From NCBI GenBank assembly GCA_002803225.1, contig NXFV01001782.1, positions 1-64,000 on the forward strand: 64,000 nt of DNA, read 5' to 3'. The notes beneath the pieces were generated by a model that was not told the DNA's origin, did not search any database, and was given only the letters and a program-made list of their open reading frames with translations. Origin of the DNA: Gamarada debralockiae. Lineage: Eukaryota; Ascomycota; Leotiomycetes; Helotiales; Hyphodiscaceae. The first letter of the stretch is position 1, and every line of letters starts with the position of its first letter. Made by a program: the position numbers and the translations under genes. Shown in pieces: positions 21,783 through 33,540 of this stretch.

Positions 21783-22350
21783 GAAGAACTTCCCACGATC
21801 CGGTACCTGAGGCGAACTGCTAGATCTGAAAGTGCGAAGCGCTTTGCTTGATGGGGAAATTATGATGCCGAAGACCTGGTGAAAGGGGATGAGAATCAAT
21901 ATGTAGGTGCTCTAGAACTGGATTTTGGGGACGGCGATGCTGCCTTGCATGTCGAACGCGCCCTCCCAGAATCCCAGACTGTCAGGAATCAAATGCGAGG
22001 GAGGTCATTGGTGGGAGGACCCTCCCGCTGCTTGCTGCCCGCATATCAAATGTCTCTTGTGAATAATGTCACTGACGCAACGATGAGGGGTATGCAAATA
22101 GAGGATGGCAGGCAACTGGTAAGTTGGTAACAAGCGACGTAAGAACGGAGGAACGTTGTTGCCGTCGATATAAACATCCCTGTGGAGTTTCTTGACGATG
22201 ACATCGTCTTTGGATCGCCGACAAGGATGCGACGGGAAGGATCAACAACCCCAATTTGCACGAGGAACTATTCAACGACAATCCACCATTGACAGAGCAT
22301 TGCGCAGCGCTGCAATGATCTGTCAATGATAAGAATCCACATCAGGCCCA
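21783..22350. other. divergent promoter region, GFA gene/CaCA exchanger
   Basis: 568 bp between two divergent starts. No further gene or motif is recognised. Confidence 0.5.
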
Positions 22351-23464
22351 ATGGATTGGGATAGCTTCCTCTTCAACGCATCCGCCTTCATCGCAGGCCT
22401 GTGTCTGCTGGAATACGGTGCTGATGCATTCATCGACAATACAGCTATTGTCGCGCGACGACTCGGAGTTTCAGAGACTTTGGTAGCTTTGCTTATCGCT
22501 GGCGCAGAATGGGAAGAGGTGAGTGTGCCCAAACTCATGACTTCAACTAACGACTAATGCTTTGTAGCTGGCAGTAGTTATCGCGGCCCTCCTCCAACAC
22601 AAACCCTCCTTGGCTCTCGGAAACGTAATCGGTTCCTCGATCTCGAACATCCTTGGCGCGTTCTCCCTAGGTCTCCTCTTCCATCCTGGACCGGCGACGT
22701 TCGACCGAAGCGCGAAGATATATACCTCGATCCTCTTTCTCGTCACGACTGTATTCATAATTATTACGCTAACGAATCAACTCGGGAGAGCGTCGGGCAT
22801 ATTCTTCATTGTTGCGTTTGTGGTGTATACGTTGTCAATTGTGTATGGGATTTATAAGGGCGTATTAGACGTTCCTGAAGACGAGTCTTCGGACGAAAGA
22901 GATGGAGATGCGGATGGGGTTGGGGATGAGGAAGCATCCGCTCCTGCCACGGAGACATCCGCTCTTTTGTCCAATGGCCGTGGGGTGGACAGTCATAAGC
23001 CAACGCGCTCATTGGCATGGCATGTCTTCCAGCTTCTGTTAGGTTTCATAGCTCTCTCCCTCTCGGGCTACGTTCTCTCTCATACAGCCTCCTCCCTCGC
23101 ATCAGTCATGAACCTTTCAAACACAGTAGTTGGGATAACGATCCTCTCATTCGCTACTACCCTGCCAGAGAAGTTCCTCTCTGTCCTCTCGGGCATACGT
23201 GGTCATGGCGGGATCGTGGTTGCGGCTACGGCTGGGAGCAATATCTTCCTCCTTACCCTGTGTCTGGGGATCATATTCGTGGTTGGAAGCGAGGACGAGA
23301 AGTTGGAAGACGGTATGGTGGGATTGGAAACCTGGACTGCGTGGGCAAGCTCTGCGTTGCTGATGGTGATTGTGTTTGCTAGTGGCAGGAGATGGATGGG
23401 TGCCATGCTACTGGCTGCTTATGTGGCTTTCATCGTGCTTGAGTTTACGGTGTATAGAAGATAG
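22351..23464 (+). CDS. CaCA-family sodium/calcium exchanger-like membrane protein
   Basis: Exons 22351-22518 and 22568-23464 (49-bp intron) give 354 residues. Two alpha repeats are visible: GAEWEELAVVIAALLQ with GNVIGSSISNILG in the first half, and VVGITILSFATTLPEKFLS with ATAGSNIFLL in the second, each with the acidic residue of the ion-binding site. The hydrophobic pattern fits about ten membrane spans in two bundles of five, linked by a cytosolic acidic loop (about residues 175-215, DESSDERDGDADG). No signal peptide and no long regulatory loop are present, so it resembles the short, prokaryote-like fungal members rather than VCX1. The transported ion and membrane cannot be read from the sequence. 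The gene is intact. Confidence 0.88.
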
Positions 23465-23925
23465 GCGCGTAAGATTGTGACTCACAGGTCAATTAGGCTT
23501 TTTCTGGGTGGGGTGGATTTCTGAATATGTAATTATGAAAGCAAACTTCTAACGCAAGCCCGTGGTATTGGTAACGACAGAGTGCGTTGAACGCCAATAA
23601 TCCTCCTTCCATCTGAACGCCTTCTCCCGTGTTGCTCATCATAATGACAGAATATTTAAAATGCCACGCATCCCATCGTCACCTCATATCTGCACCGACC
23701 CTGCTCTTATCATATTTGAAAACAAAAGAATAGCCAATACGCCAAAAACCGCCTGCCTTATCTACGCTTACTCTTACTCGTGAACTCCGAAGATTTAGTT
23801 GACTGCCCTTCCCCGGTATTTACATGCTCCACATGAGAAGCCTCGGCTGCAGTACTCGTAGTTCGCTTGTGTTTGAGTATGCTATTAGCACGACGGCTCT
23901 CGGGCTTGTGACGAGAACAAAGTCT
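23465..23925. other. intergenic, convergent 3' flanks
   Basis: 461 bp between the 3' ends of the exchanger and the sugar-transporter pseudogene. Nothing recognised. Confidence 0.55.
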
Positions 23926-25783
23926 CTAAAGGACGCCACGAGTACGGGGTCTCTCAAGCGCCACCCTTTGAGCCTCAACCAGTTCTTCTCCAACAGGAGC
24001 CACCCAGTTCTTGCTTTTCCTCGGGTCAACGCCAAGCAGAGATTCTGTATCAAGCTCCAAAGTCTTCCCCTTGCTCTCCATCAAACAGAAATACACCACC
24101 ACGATAGCAATAACATTGAAGCCAACAAAGATGTATCCGTAGGCGCAATCAATCCGGTTAGTGATGAGACGTGTAAAGAACGCGAGGAGGAAATTAAAAG
24201 AACCAGTTGCTCGCACTACCGAATGCAATTCTTGTACTTCTGTACTTCCCAGAGAACAACTCCGCCACGCATGTCCACGCCATGGGTCCCCACATCGAGA
24301 CGTATGCGGCAATGAACAGTGCTGCGAAGACGATCATCACGTAGCCGATGTTTTGGTTCGTTGAACCGTCGCTTTTCTGAAGTAGAAGTGCCCAAGGGTA
24401 GCGTAGACAAGGAAGAACACGCATTGGAGAGTGGCGCCGATGATGAGTGGGCCTCTGCAACCTAATTTCTCCACCATGGAGAGCCCAGGAAAAGTGCAGC
24501 CGAAGTTGATGGCACCGGGGATGACTTGAGTCACAAAGAAGTTATCGAGTCCCGCAGAGTTGAAGATTGTTGTGCCAAAGCTGTGAAGCTGTCAGCTAGT
24601 GTAGATCAAGGATGAGAAAGGTCATAGAGCGACTGAACAGAATAAATAATTAACACCACTCAACTGCTGGAAAGCTAGCATGAAAACGCCAAGGAATATC
24701 CGATAATTCATCCCCCCGCGCGGTAAATATTTCATACCATGGATGGCTTCCAGCCCTTTCGAAACGAAGCTTCTCCTCACGCTGCTCAAGTATTTGAATG
24801 TCGATAACCGGGTGATTCTCACTGACACTATGATAACGCGCCATGGTGGAGCGTGCTTTCTTCTCATTTCCGCACCTAAAATCGAAGAGCGGCGATTCCG
24901 GGAAGAATAGGATAGCAAAACATAGGACGATTGCCCAGAGGAAGCCAATGCCAAGTGGGATGCGCCAGGAAGCGGTACTGGGGATGCCGTCGGTGCCAAA
25001 GTTAATGAGATTTGGGATTAGAATGCCGAAGGTAATGAAAAGTGGGAAACCGCTTCAGGTTGTTAGCAAGTATAGGGTTTCAAAGCCACCTTACCAAGTA
25101 ACTGTGCCATGAATGTGTGAGGGTGAGCTTTCGCTCATGTACATAGGCACGACTGCAGACAGACCTCCTGTCCCGAAGCCTGCTATGATACGTCTAATGA
25201 GAGTAAGCTCACGTCTGCCAGATTTAGCAGGTGTACATACCCAACCATTATCACGTACCACTGGTGGTACTTAGCCACCACTTGCACAATATTCCCAACA
25301 TGTACAGCACACACCAAAGCCATATGCTGAGACTTCGGCCGATTCCGGGGTGATTTGCAATATGCGTCGGGAGGAAAGTACCAAATAGCATTCCAATTGA
25401 GAACATACCCACGATCAGTCCGGATCTGTCCCAGGTAAACTGTAGCGAGGGTTTGACGCCTCAAGGTCATTGGCCAAGTTGTATATGAAATTTGCATGTT
25501 GAATAAGCCGCTGAACTGTTCTATCCCCATCAGCAGGAGATAATTGCCAGTGCAGCTTGAGATTTCATACCTGTCCAGTGTCATATCCAAAAGTCATTCC
25601 ACCAATACTGAACGCGATACACATGAAGAAAGTGTGCAACGTGATTTAAGGAAGTGTGGATTCATCGTCGGCGCCTTTCTCAATTGAAGATGATGAGCTG
25701 ATATTGGAACCTGTGACGTCTTCGTCGGCTTGTGTGGGGTCTGGGAGGCCGATTGAGGACTCGCTGGGTGCTGTAGCACTCAT
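23926..25783 (-). pseudogene. MFS sugar (hexose-type) transporter, decayed
   Basis: From ATG 25783 the minus strand reads a hydrophilic N-terminus, then an in-frame TAA just before ITLHTFFMCIAFSIGGMTFG and YDTGQ. Later pieces in shifting frames include LIVGMFSIGMLFGTFLPTH, RIIAGFGTGGLSAVVPMYMS, FFPESPLFDFRCGNEKKARS, IFLGVFMLAFQQLSGVNYLF, GTTIFNSAGLDNFFVTQ, MVEKLGCRGPLIIGATLQ, AELFSGKYRSTRIAFGSAS and VVVYFCLMESKGKTLELD. Together they give the full 12-span plan and the FPESP...R and E-x-KG-x-TLE signatures of fungal hexose-family permeases. Introns with normal ends (for example GTATGA...ACAG, GTATGT...TTAG) remain recognisable. At least one nonsense codon and frameshifts near 25450, 24720, 24410 and 24230 inactivate it. 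Substrate unknown. Confidence 0.85.
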
Positions 25784-26705
25784 TTTGAGCGTTTGAATGG
25801 TCAACTATCTCTCTCGAGGTGTTGTTATGCCCATGATGTTCAGGGGCGTCGTCGTTGTTTTGTCAAATATCGGAGAGATCGAGGTCAGCTAACGTTATCT
25901 GGTAAAGCAACTTTGCATGTCCTACCCCATGGGGTCCCGTTCTGGTCCTCTTGAACATCGTCATTATTCGTGACGGTACCATGGTATGTCACAGAAGAGC
26001 GGGTCAAGAAGCCAAACATCGAGAGCTTGACAACCACAGCCGACCAATAGAGGCGTATCAACTCCCAAGAACGTGCCAGCAAGACGAGAGAAGACTTCTC
26101 ATGACTCGCTTTGGGCGTCATAAGCCGACAAAACGCATGTGACGAAGTTGAGGAGATTGTATCATCCAATGAATTGTCGACGAACTAAACCATCCCCAGG
26201 ATCTTGCCACGGCCCGATATTCGAGTTTGGCTGGTAACCCTGACGCCTCGGAGATTATGAGCTTGCGGTGTGCCTGAAATGTAAACGTTCCGCAACGTCT
26301 TCTACTCAATGTCATGGCCCAGTAGAAATATGGACTATCTTGTATTCGGGACGTCGGCCATGTTCGTCGTCGAACAAACTTCTTTGCTCGTTTGGAGAGG
26401 TTCAACATGAAGAAAGAAGTGGTGTGAAGTGCGCTTGCCAGAATTCGAGCCGCACTAGCGGCTGTCCACTTTGACTAGTGCAGCCAAAGCTTTCAGAGCC
26501 TCGGGCCAACTTCAATTCCCTTCTTCTCTTTGGCGAAATATAAGCAATATTGATATTCTTAATAGACCTTACCGGATCTTCCCTACGGATAAGACAGAGG
26601 AATTCTCTAAGAAGTAAGAAAGTCTTAACCACTTGACTGGTAACCGTTCAGCATTTGAAACAATAATGTGTATTAACGCCAAATGACTATTTCTCGTACA
26701 CAGAC
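25784..26705. other. intergenic region
   Basis: 922 bp without a recognised gene. Minus-strand open stretches (25885-26169, 26118-26408, 26402-26632) show no protein motif and no coherent splicing. This may be decayed sequence. Confidence 0.5.
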
Positions 26706-28213
26706 TCAATAATATGTATACTCGGCATCATATCCAGGTATGTAGTTGTGCGGGCATCCAACCGACGGTAGATACGAATCCACTGTGACATTCTGCATCG
26801 CAAAGTAATGCTCCCTCACCAGGCTGATCTTTGCATTCACCACATCCGTATTATTTGGGTTTTCGTATTGCATCGTGTAACCATCATGATGATTCACAAA
26901 TGTCTGCATTTCAATTCAGCTGAAACTCTCAAATTGTATCACCTCACGTGACTCTCCTCTGCTCCGTCGATGTCCTGCAAAAGGGAGCAAAACGTACCTC
27001 ACAATCCGGGACGTCATGCCCAAACAAACTCCAAAACAGACTACCTGCAACAACCGGCTCGGTCATGTTCTGCCTGCTCAGAATGACTTCGTAAAAGTCC
27101 GCCAAGCTACTACCTTGCAATGTCGTTCCGCCATTCAACCCCGTCCAATCAATCTCTCCAGCCAAATACACTCTGTTTGCGCTTTCAACTTCGGCGATGT
27201 CGGATTCTAAGATCGTGGTATTGAGCGGGTAAAAATGATCTGAGAAGATATCCACCTCGGAGACTGCGAAGTGCGTGGTGTTGACGCCGTAGGTGCCATC
27301 TATGCAGAGCTTGTGTGGTCCAAGTTGCTTGATGAATTGACAGATCTCTCTCGTCCATGCAACGGGCACGTTTTTGTCCCCCCATTGGAGGCCGTTGAGT
27401 TCGTTGCCCGTCTCGTACCCGATGATCGTCGGATCTTGCGCATACGTCAGACCGGTATATGGATTCACGTGAGTAAGGAGGTGTTGGATGTAGGACTTAA
27501 AATCGTTGATGATTGAGGCGTTGGTGTAGAATTGCATTGTCTCGGGTGGCAATGGAGACTCGCTGCCAGTAATGCTGAAGCCGGCGAAACGCAGGAAGGA
27601 GAATTTGCCGCCATGGTAGTAATCCTGTTGCTCTCAGCACTTCTGTCCCCAACCTTGTCAGGAAACTTACATAGTCATCAGTCAACGGGGCCATAATTCT
27701 CAACCCATGCTGTCTCGCCTGCCACACAGCCCAATCAATACTCTCAAATGCCTGCTCGTTATACACCCCAAGAGTCGGCATAACACTCAATGGATTCCCA
27801 ACACTGACACCTAGCGTCTGGCTTCTGATTAACTTTGCCCCCATCGTCACCAACGTTGCCATGATCTCAGTCGTACGACCCTTGGTTGGATAGCTTGCGT
27901 TGAATGGCGCGTAAAAAGGTTGCCCTGCAGGTGGGATAACATTTTCGTCAAGCCCAAGCCAGTAAACATTTGCACCGCTGGCAGTCCAGTGATCCCCGAG
28001 TAAGCGAAGAGTCGTGCCGTCGCGATAGACATGGGAGTTGCGTGCAAGGTTAGCTTCATTGGGCTGGAGGAAGGTGGCGAGAATCTGGGGAGTCAATGGT
28101 GCGCCAGGAGGGAAGATAGCATTGATGACTGGAGTGAGGGGTTGTGTTTTCGAGGGTCCCCAGGCGGGGGCTGATGCGGCAAGAGCTGCGAAGGCTAGGA
28201 CGGCGAACTTCAT
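26706..28213 (-). CDS. secreted GH5 endo-beta-mannanase-type hydrolase
   Basis: Exons 28213-27671, 27624-26998 and 26903-26706 (introns of 46 and 94 bp) give 455 residues. Residues 1-16 (MKFAVLAFAALAASAP) form a signal peptide. The TIM-barrel enzyme has the GH5 acid/base in GYETGNELNG and a nucleophile candidate in VYLAGEIDW; LRIMAPLTDDYDYYHGG spans the first splice. NNTDVV and several NxT/S sites suggest glycosylation. The overall pattern fits fungal GH5 mannanases/mannosidases acting on plant mannan outside the cell; exact subfamily and substrate are inferred. ATG 28213 was chosen because it opens the signal peptide; the upstream in-frame residues contain no better start. The gene is intact. 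Confidence 0.88.
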
Positions 28214-28995
28214 TGCGCAGTCACATTGACGTTCTGACAGCAAGGAATGAAGATAGGAAGAGATAGATCAAACAGTTGGAGATGGCATGGCCTTAAGAAC
28301 TACTTTTGATAAAATTTACTACGCCGAATGAAGTCATTCATTCCCCGCAGTCGTGAAAATTGGCATGGGAATTAATCACCTGGGAGCGGGGAGATGACAG
28401 GTTAGGGAAATATACGAGCTACAAAAGGAACCTAATACGAAAAGGGAGCATCGGAGACAGAGTTCTTCCAGGTTTTTTGAGGGGTAACCATCCTGACAAT
28501 TTGTTTCCTTGAACAGCAGATGTTCGGGCTCCGGAAAAAGTTTATCGCGATTTCAGGAACACGAATTTCGACATAGAAGCCGACTGGCTGGGAAAATGCC
28601 GTAGCTCTTACGGACGAAACTAAAAGAAAGCCGATAATATGACCTGTAACAGTGACCCGAGCGTACTGACATGGAGTGGTAATAGCATCTCCGCGATGGA
28701 AAAGCTTACGGAGGAGATGCCTCCGTAGTAGTGGAAAGGGAAGGTGTTGGTCAAGGGCATGCTCCCCCTTCCAAATATGTAGCAACTAGAACGTCAAGAT
28801 ACCTGAGAACATCTGATGAAGTGCAAATATGCTTGAAGTCTCATGAATCCGGGAAAAAGGAGGCGAAGGAGAAAAGTTGGAGATTCCAGGGATAGAGACG
28901 AATGAGGTTAGCGTGGTAAGACGGATAAACCATTGGCCAGCGGGGTGAAATAAACATCGACGATGTCGGCGATGCCAACGTCTAAGCAATCCATC
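28214..28995. other. divergent intergenic region, GH5/riboflavin synthase
   Basis: 782 bp between divergent starts, hence both promoters. Minus-strand open stretches at 28432-28785 and 28786-28989 have no recognisable protein features. Confidence 0.5.
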
Positions 28996-29743
28996 ATGTT
29001 CACAGGAATTGTTGAAATAATAGGAGGCATGACTCCCGAGATACCAAAACCCCCGTATGTGCCATAGCTAATATCCTCAAGTCGTCTCTGAGCTCAATCC
29101 CCAATCTGAAGATGGGGGCACAACACTCACCATCTCCAACGCCTCTGAAATCCTTGGTGACTGCCATCTCGGCGACAGCATCAGTGTAAACGGAACCTGC
29201 CTTACCGTCACTTCCTTCGATAAATCCTTCTTCAAGGTCGGTGTCGCGCCCGAGACCCTGCGACGAACGAATCTTGGATCCCTCAAACAGAACAGCAATG
29301 TCAATCTGGAACGAGCGGTATCGGCGAGCACGCGAATGGGTGGACATTTCGTGCAAGGGCATGTTGATACTGTTGCGACGATATTGAAGGTCGAACCAGA
29401 TGGAAATGCGTTAACGTTCAGGTTCCAACCGAGGGATAAGAGTGTGCTGAGATATGTTGTTGAGAAGGGATATGTCACGCTTGATGGGGCGAGTTTGACA
29501 GTCACAAAGGTCGATGACGCGGAGGGTTGGTGGGAGGTCATGCTGATTGCGTATACACAAGAGAAGGTGGTTACTGCGAGCAAGAAGCCTGGTGAGGAAG
29601 TCAACGTAGAGGTTGACCAGATTGGCAAATACGTCGAGAAGGCCGTGGAAGGCTACTTCTCTCATGGAAGCAGTGGAGAGCCAGCTATCCTGCAGAAAAT
29701 GGTCGAGCGGATTGTGGACGCAAGATTGAAGAGCGGGAAGTAA
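28996..29743 (+). CDS. RIB5: riboflavin synthase
   Basis: Exons 28996-29026 and 29082-29743 give 230 residues, the usual length. The first exon is only 31 nt and encodes MFTGIVEIIG, the invariant start of riboflavin synthases. The intron is a GC-AG type: exon ends GGAG, intron starts GCATGA, contains GCTAAT and ends CAAG. No GT donor gives a usable joint. Two lumazine-binding repeats follow, the first with SISVNGTCLTVTSF and TRMGGHFVQGHVD, the second with LDGASLTV and GEEVNVEVDQIGKYVEK. The enzyme dismutates two 6,7-dimethyl-8-ribityllumazine molecules to riboflavin, the last step of the pathway, in the cytosol. All motifs are intact. Confidence 0.93.
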
Positions 29744-30086
29744 TTGATTCTCTTCATGATGGGCACACAGGGTTAGGTTCCGCTGTGATGTGCTTTGTCA
29801 TGCCAGTTTTCATACACCAACGCAGAGCTTCACGTTGAATGCAGGAGCTAGTAAACATAGTTGTTACGCTGATAGCGCGCTCATCTGCAATATTCGACAA
29901 GGAATAGCGGGAACAAGGTATCTTCTAAAAGTTCGATCTAGTATTTCTGTGAGTCAATATTTCACACAACACGACCTCAGTCGGGTACCTCCCATAGGCC
30001 CAGTCTCTCTTATTTCCCGTCCACTCCAATGCACCGGTCCAATCCGGAGCCCTCTAGGCCTCCTGTTCTTCAGTTTCCATATCTAC
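29744..30086. other. intergenic, convergent 3' flanks
   Basis: 343 bp between the ends of riboflavin synthase and the Ato-type transporter. No feature recognised. Confidence 0.5.
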
Positions 30087-31094
30087 CTACATTGCGCTCT
30101 TGATCTTCGTGCTCAAGTCGAACACCGGCAAGCTGAAACGGAAGTCTAAACTCTGTAACAATTGTGCCAACAGACGACACCACGCAAAATTACAAAATAC
30201 AAACACAAATGCCCCAGCAGCGATCTTCAACTTGCCAGCCATGACAACTGCACTAGCAGCAGCTTTCCAGTACGAGCTAACGAGCAACAAGAGGGCCAGA
30301 TCGAGAAAGAAGAATATAAGAACGAAGATAACATTTGTACGGAAGGAGCAGATGAAGTAGAAGAATGTCAGAAGTCCGATGAAGAGAAGGTAGAAGGCGA
30401 ATGAGGAGTTGAATTCTGCTACTCCAGCATCGAGCGCGGCGTTGGGAGAGCGGCGCCGGGTGAAAGTGCGTTGCACTGGAGGTTGTATAGGCACCAGCTG
30501 CGTTGTATTGAGGGGTGAGGGTCATGCCGAGAGTGATCCAGACTGCACCTGAGATCTGTTAGGTGACGAATCTCCTAGAGAGTACGAGGGTTCCTACCAT
30601 AAGAGCAAAGACGACAAATGGGAAAGTGTTCCCGATGATCCATTCCATGATTGACCCGATGATCTGAAGCATGCCCCCAAAGGAGTAGAAGACGACGACG
30701 AGTGCAGCACCTCCGCCTTCGGCACCTCTCCATCCCATCAGATTCATCCCAAGTGGCGTCGAAGCAATGAGGAAGCCCATCAACGGACTACGAATTACAT
30801 CAGCAATAGTTTCCAACCCCCTATTTTGATTTGCACCTACAGAGGCGTTGGATTGCCAAAAGTTCTTCGCAGATGACCTCTGACTCTATTGCGTGGCGTG
30901 AGGTACATCTTCTCGAAGACTTCCCTCGGGATGTAGCTCGCAGTGGGAAAGCGACTCAATTTTTCCATTTGTTGGACCGCGAGCTTGGTGTAGCCATTGT
31001 AACGACTGTCATGCGTGTTCCCGTGGTACAAGGCATTGGGGCTGTTGCAACGGGTTTCAGTGAAGTCCTTCGAGTTGACTTCAGTTGGCGACAT
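30087..31094 (-). CDS. Ato/GPR1/FUN34/YaaH-type acetate or ammonium transporter
   Basis: Proposed exons 31094-30841, 30787-30598, 30555-30477 and 30418-30087 join in phase to 284 residues. The family signature NPTPLPLMGF is formed exactly across the first 53-bp intron, followed by TPLGMNLMGWRGA. ALMISGAVWITLGMTL crosses the second, 42-bp intron. The final exon has the helices FNSSFAFYLLFIGLLTFFYF and ICSFRTNVIFVL and the ending DLSTKIK. Six spans are expected. The third intron (58 bp, donor GTGCAA) is weak; the alternative is a one-base frameshift there, so function is probable, not certain. Family members export ammonia or import acetate at the plasma membrane. The 830-bp upstream region is rich in CGG/CCG motifs. 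Confidence 0.78.
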
Positions 31095-31921
31095 CTTGAC
31101 TGCCTGGAGGACTGAAGAAATATTTGCAGAGTCATAATAAGTCGTTCGAACTCCACAGCTTTAGATAGAGTAGATGTGGAAAAGTGTTTATGGGGAAAGA
31201 ATTGCGGATTGCTGTGGAGAAGATGTGGGTCATGATCCTTTCTATACCTCTGTTACAAACTGTTCAGATTATTTCCATACTCCGTACCTCCGTACTGACC
31301 TCGGATATCCCCTAGCAAGAATGCATACCGCAGTTGGGTTCCTTCAGAGCCATAACCCGGCGAGAATCGCAATCCCCTTAGGCCGTGTATCGGATGCGTC
31401 TCCGAACCTTGGTAAATGCATTCACGACCTCCGATCGATCAGTGGGGAATCTTTAAATATTATTACGCTTCCCCAGTATTTCCCCATTTTTCTCCGTTGG
31501 TCCTTCCGAGCTCCTGGGTTAATGAAGAGTTGTGAGTGGCCAAACGCCACCGTTCCCGAGAGACGTTTTTGCGGAAGCACGCCCGCTGCCATTCCATTTT
31601 TACCCGCATTTTGTGGTACCATTTTCTTGTCCCGAATTTCTGGGAAGGCCCGGACTGCGGATCTTTGCCTTGTCGATCGGCCTTTCGGCCGTCGTTTGGA
31701 CGTCGCAAGTCAACAGGTGATTTTGCTTCATGAGCTTAGTGACATGCCATATTGTCATTCGGCATATTCATTTCCTTCCAACGTTATTCCATCGTGCATG
31801 TACAACTGATTAAATACTTTAATCCGGCTTTTGATTTTCCTAACGTAATCATCTCATTTCACACAATATTTTGTTCGCTTTAAAATCACCAACGTCAGCA
31901 GGATATCATGACTATTTGAAT
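31095..31921. promoter_or_regulatory. upstream region of Ato-type transporter with CGG/CCG motifs
   Basis: No gene is recognised; a long plus-strand open stretch (31174-31809) lacks protein motifs. Possible zinc-cluster binding sequences include a repeated TCCGTAC (31281-31295) close to CCTCGGATATCC, and the near-palindrome CGGCCTTTCGGCCG (31678-31691). Their role is inference from the known preference of Zn2Cys6 factors for CGG triplets. Confidence 0.4.
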
Positions 31922-33540
31922 TCACCCACGCTTCAATATCCTTGGCAGGACATAAATGACCCTCGATCCAGGAAAGCATATCGTCCTCGAAAAGAGGCGT
32001 CTCGTCGCCCATGTTTCGCCTTGCTCCGTTGTCACTGTGAATTCCTCCGAGCCTGGTGAGTCCGAACCGCCTAATTCAACATCATCAAAGTACCATTCAG
32101 TCAAGGGCGGAGAGTCGATAGCAACCTGATCAAGATAATTGGAAGGACTTTTAGATAGTTTTTCTATCTCTTCCAAAGCCATGAAAGATTCTTCTTCGTC
32201 TATCGTAGGTCTAACAGACACCCTCTTCAGTAAATAAATTGCCGATTTGCTTGTTTTATGATCTTGGAGAGATGTTTCAAGTCATCGAAATCCTAAGTCG
32301 ACTTCATGATACGTTTAGCGAAGGCTTTCTAGAATCTTCAGACCTTGAAGAAGACTCCGCCTTTCGTCATCCTTCATGATCTCGTTTATCGAACTAAGTT
32401 CTTGGACATGAAGATCAACAGCGGACAACAAAATGCTGACACCCGCCGATGGCAACAATTCTGCAAGCCCAAACTCGTCAGGTCTAATGACATTGTTTTT
32501 GATTTCAGACGCCGATTCCTGGAACATCCAGGAGGGAATGACTAATCTTTCAGAACTTGTCGATGACAAGGAGGAGGGAGACCTACGAAGAGCCAATATC
32601 ACCGCATGATATTGAAGATGGAGCATCGCTCGCTGTAGCAGAAGTGGTCCCTTTCCCTGGTCGATTTCTTTTTGGTCGAGATGGAGGTAACGATATTCTT
32701 GAGGGAGTCCTTGACCCCATAGTCGGAGCTCAATGTTGCAGGTGTGGAGGCTTGATGGAAGTAGATTCGCAGCTGATTTGGCTGAGATGACATGACCAAG
32801 TAGTGTGCGGAGCTGCACCTGCAAGATACATAGCTTTGCAACTTCAGCTAGCAGCAGCCTATCTCTCATGAAAGTGGATGAAGGGAGCACGGCCAATTTC
32901 TTGGTCGAAAGTTCTTGGATCTCAAAATCGTCAGTTGAAAGTGGTTCGGTATCATGATCTTCGTCTCTGATTCGGAAGGGCTGGCTGGCACTGAGAGACA
33001 ACGTTCGGTCTCGCATATAGCAACACCACCAAACTCGCCTGTGCAGATGCTGCTGCGCGATGTCTAAATGAACCGAAGTCGCAGTCTTGTGGAGTCCCAT
33101 CCGGAACGCCAGCGAAGCTGCGACGTTCAACCAATGGAGTGGGCCTTTCATGTCCCTTTCATTCTCATGGCAATGGATCATGAGAAGTAGCGATTGAATG
33201 GTTGAAAGAGCGTCTGATTCGACATCAAACTCGTAAAGGGCCTATCTTGGTCAGGAATTTGCTCTCATCGGGCCCGTGGAGAACTTTACCTTTGATCTCG
33301 TATAGAACACTCGTCTCGCTGCCACCTACTGTCGAACCCGGCAGCATACAGCAAGCCTTTATTAGCGAAAGCTGAGGCCGCAAAGAACAGAGACTGAAGC
33401 AAAAGCAAGCTGGTCTGGCTTTCTTCTTCCGTTTCTTGGCCCATTGATTTCAAAAGCTCATAGCCGTCAATACATGGCAAGTTTGGATGGACTTGTCTAA
33501 ATTCATCAAAGCCTTCATTTATCAAATCTACATATACTCC
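31922..33540 (-). pseudogene. fungal-specific transcription factor lacking its DNA-binding end
   Basis: The main body (33181-32315 plus flanking pieces) is a fungal_trans regulatory domain: HPNLPCIDGYELL, LLLLQSLFFAASAFANKGLL, ALYEFDVESDALSTIQSLLL, GPLHWLNVAASLAFRMGLHK and HRRVWWCCYMRDRTLSLSAS, ending in SINEIMKDDERRSLLQGLK. A good 48-bp intron (GTAAAG...GATAG) precedes ALYEF. One frameshift lies near 33315, between GFDSRW and AARRVFYTRSK, and another near 32290. The tail then continues in another frame as HKTSKSAIYLLKR, SVRPTIDEEESFM and onward to 31922. The Zn2Cys6 domain expected upstream is absent, because the frame runs directly into the 3' end of the next gene. The overall look is that of cutinase-factor-like regulators; the target is unknown. 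Likely dead. Confidence 0.75.

Noticed and set aside
28432..28989. two minus-strand open stretches between GH5 and riboflavin synthase
   Set aside because: They do not splice into a coherent protein and show no motif.
31174..31809. 211-codon plus-strand open stretch
   Set aside because: No domain or homology signal; it lies in the promoter side of the Ato-type gene.
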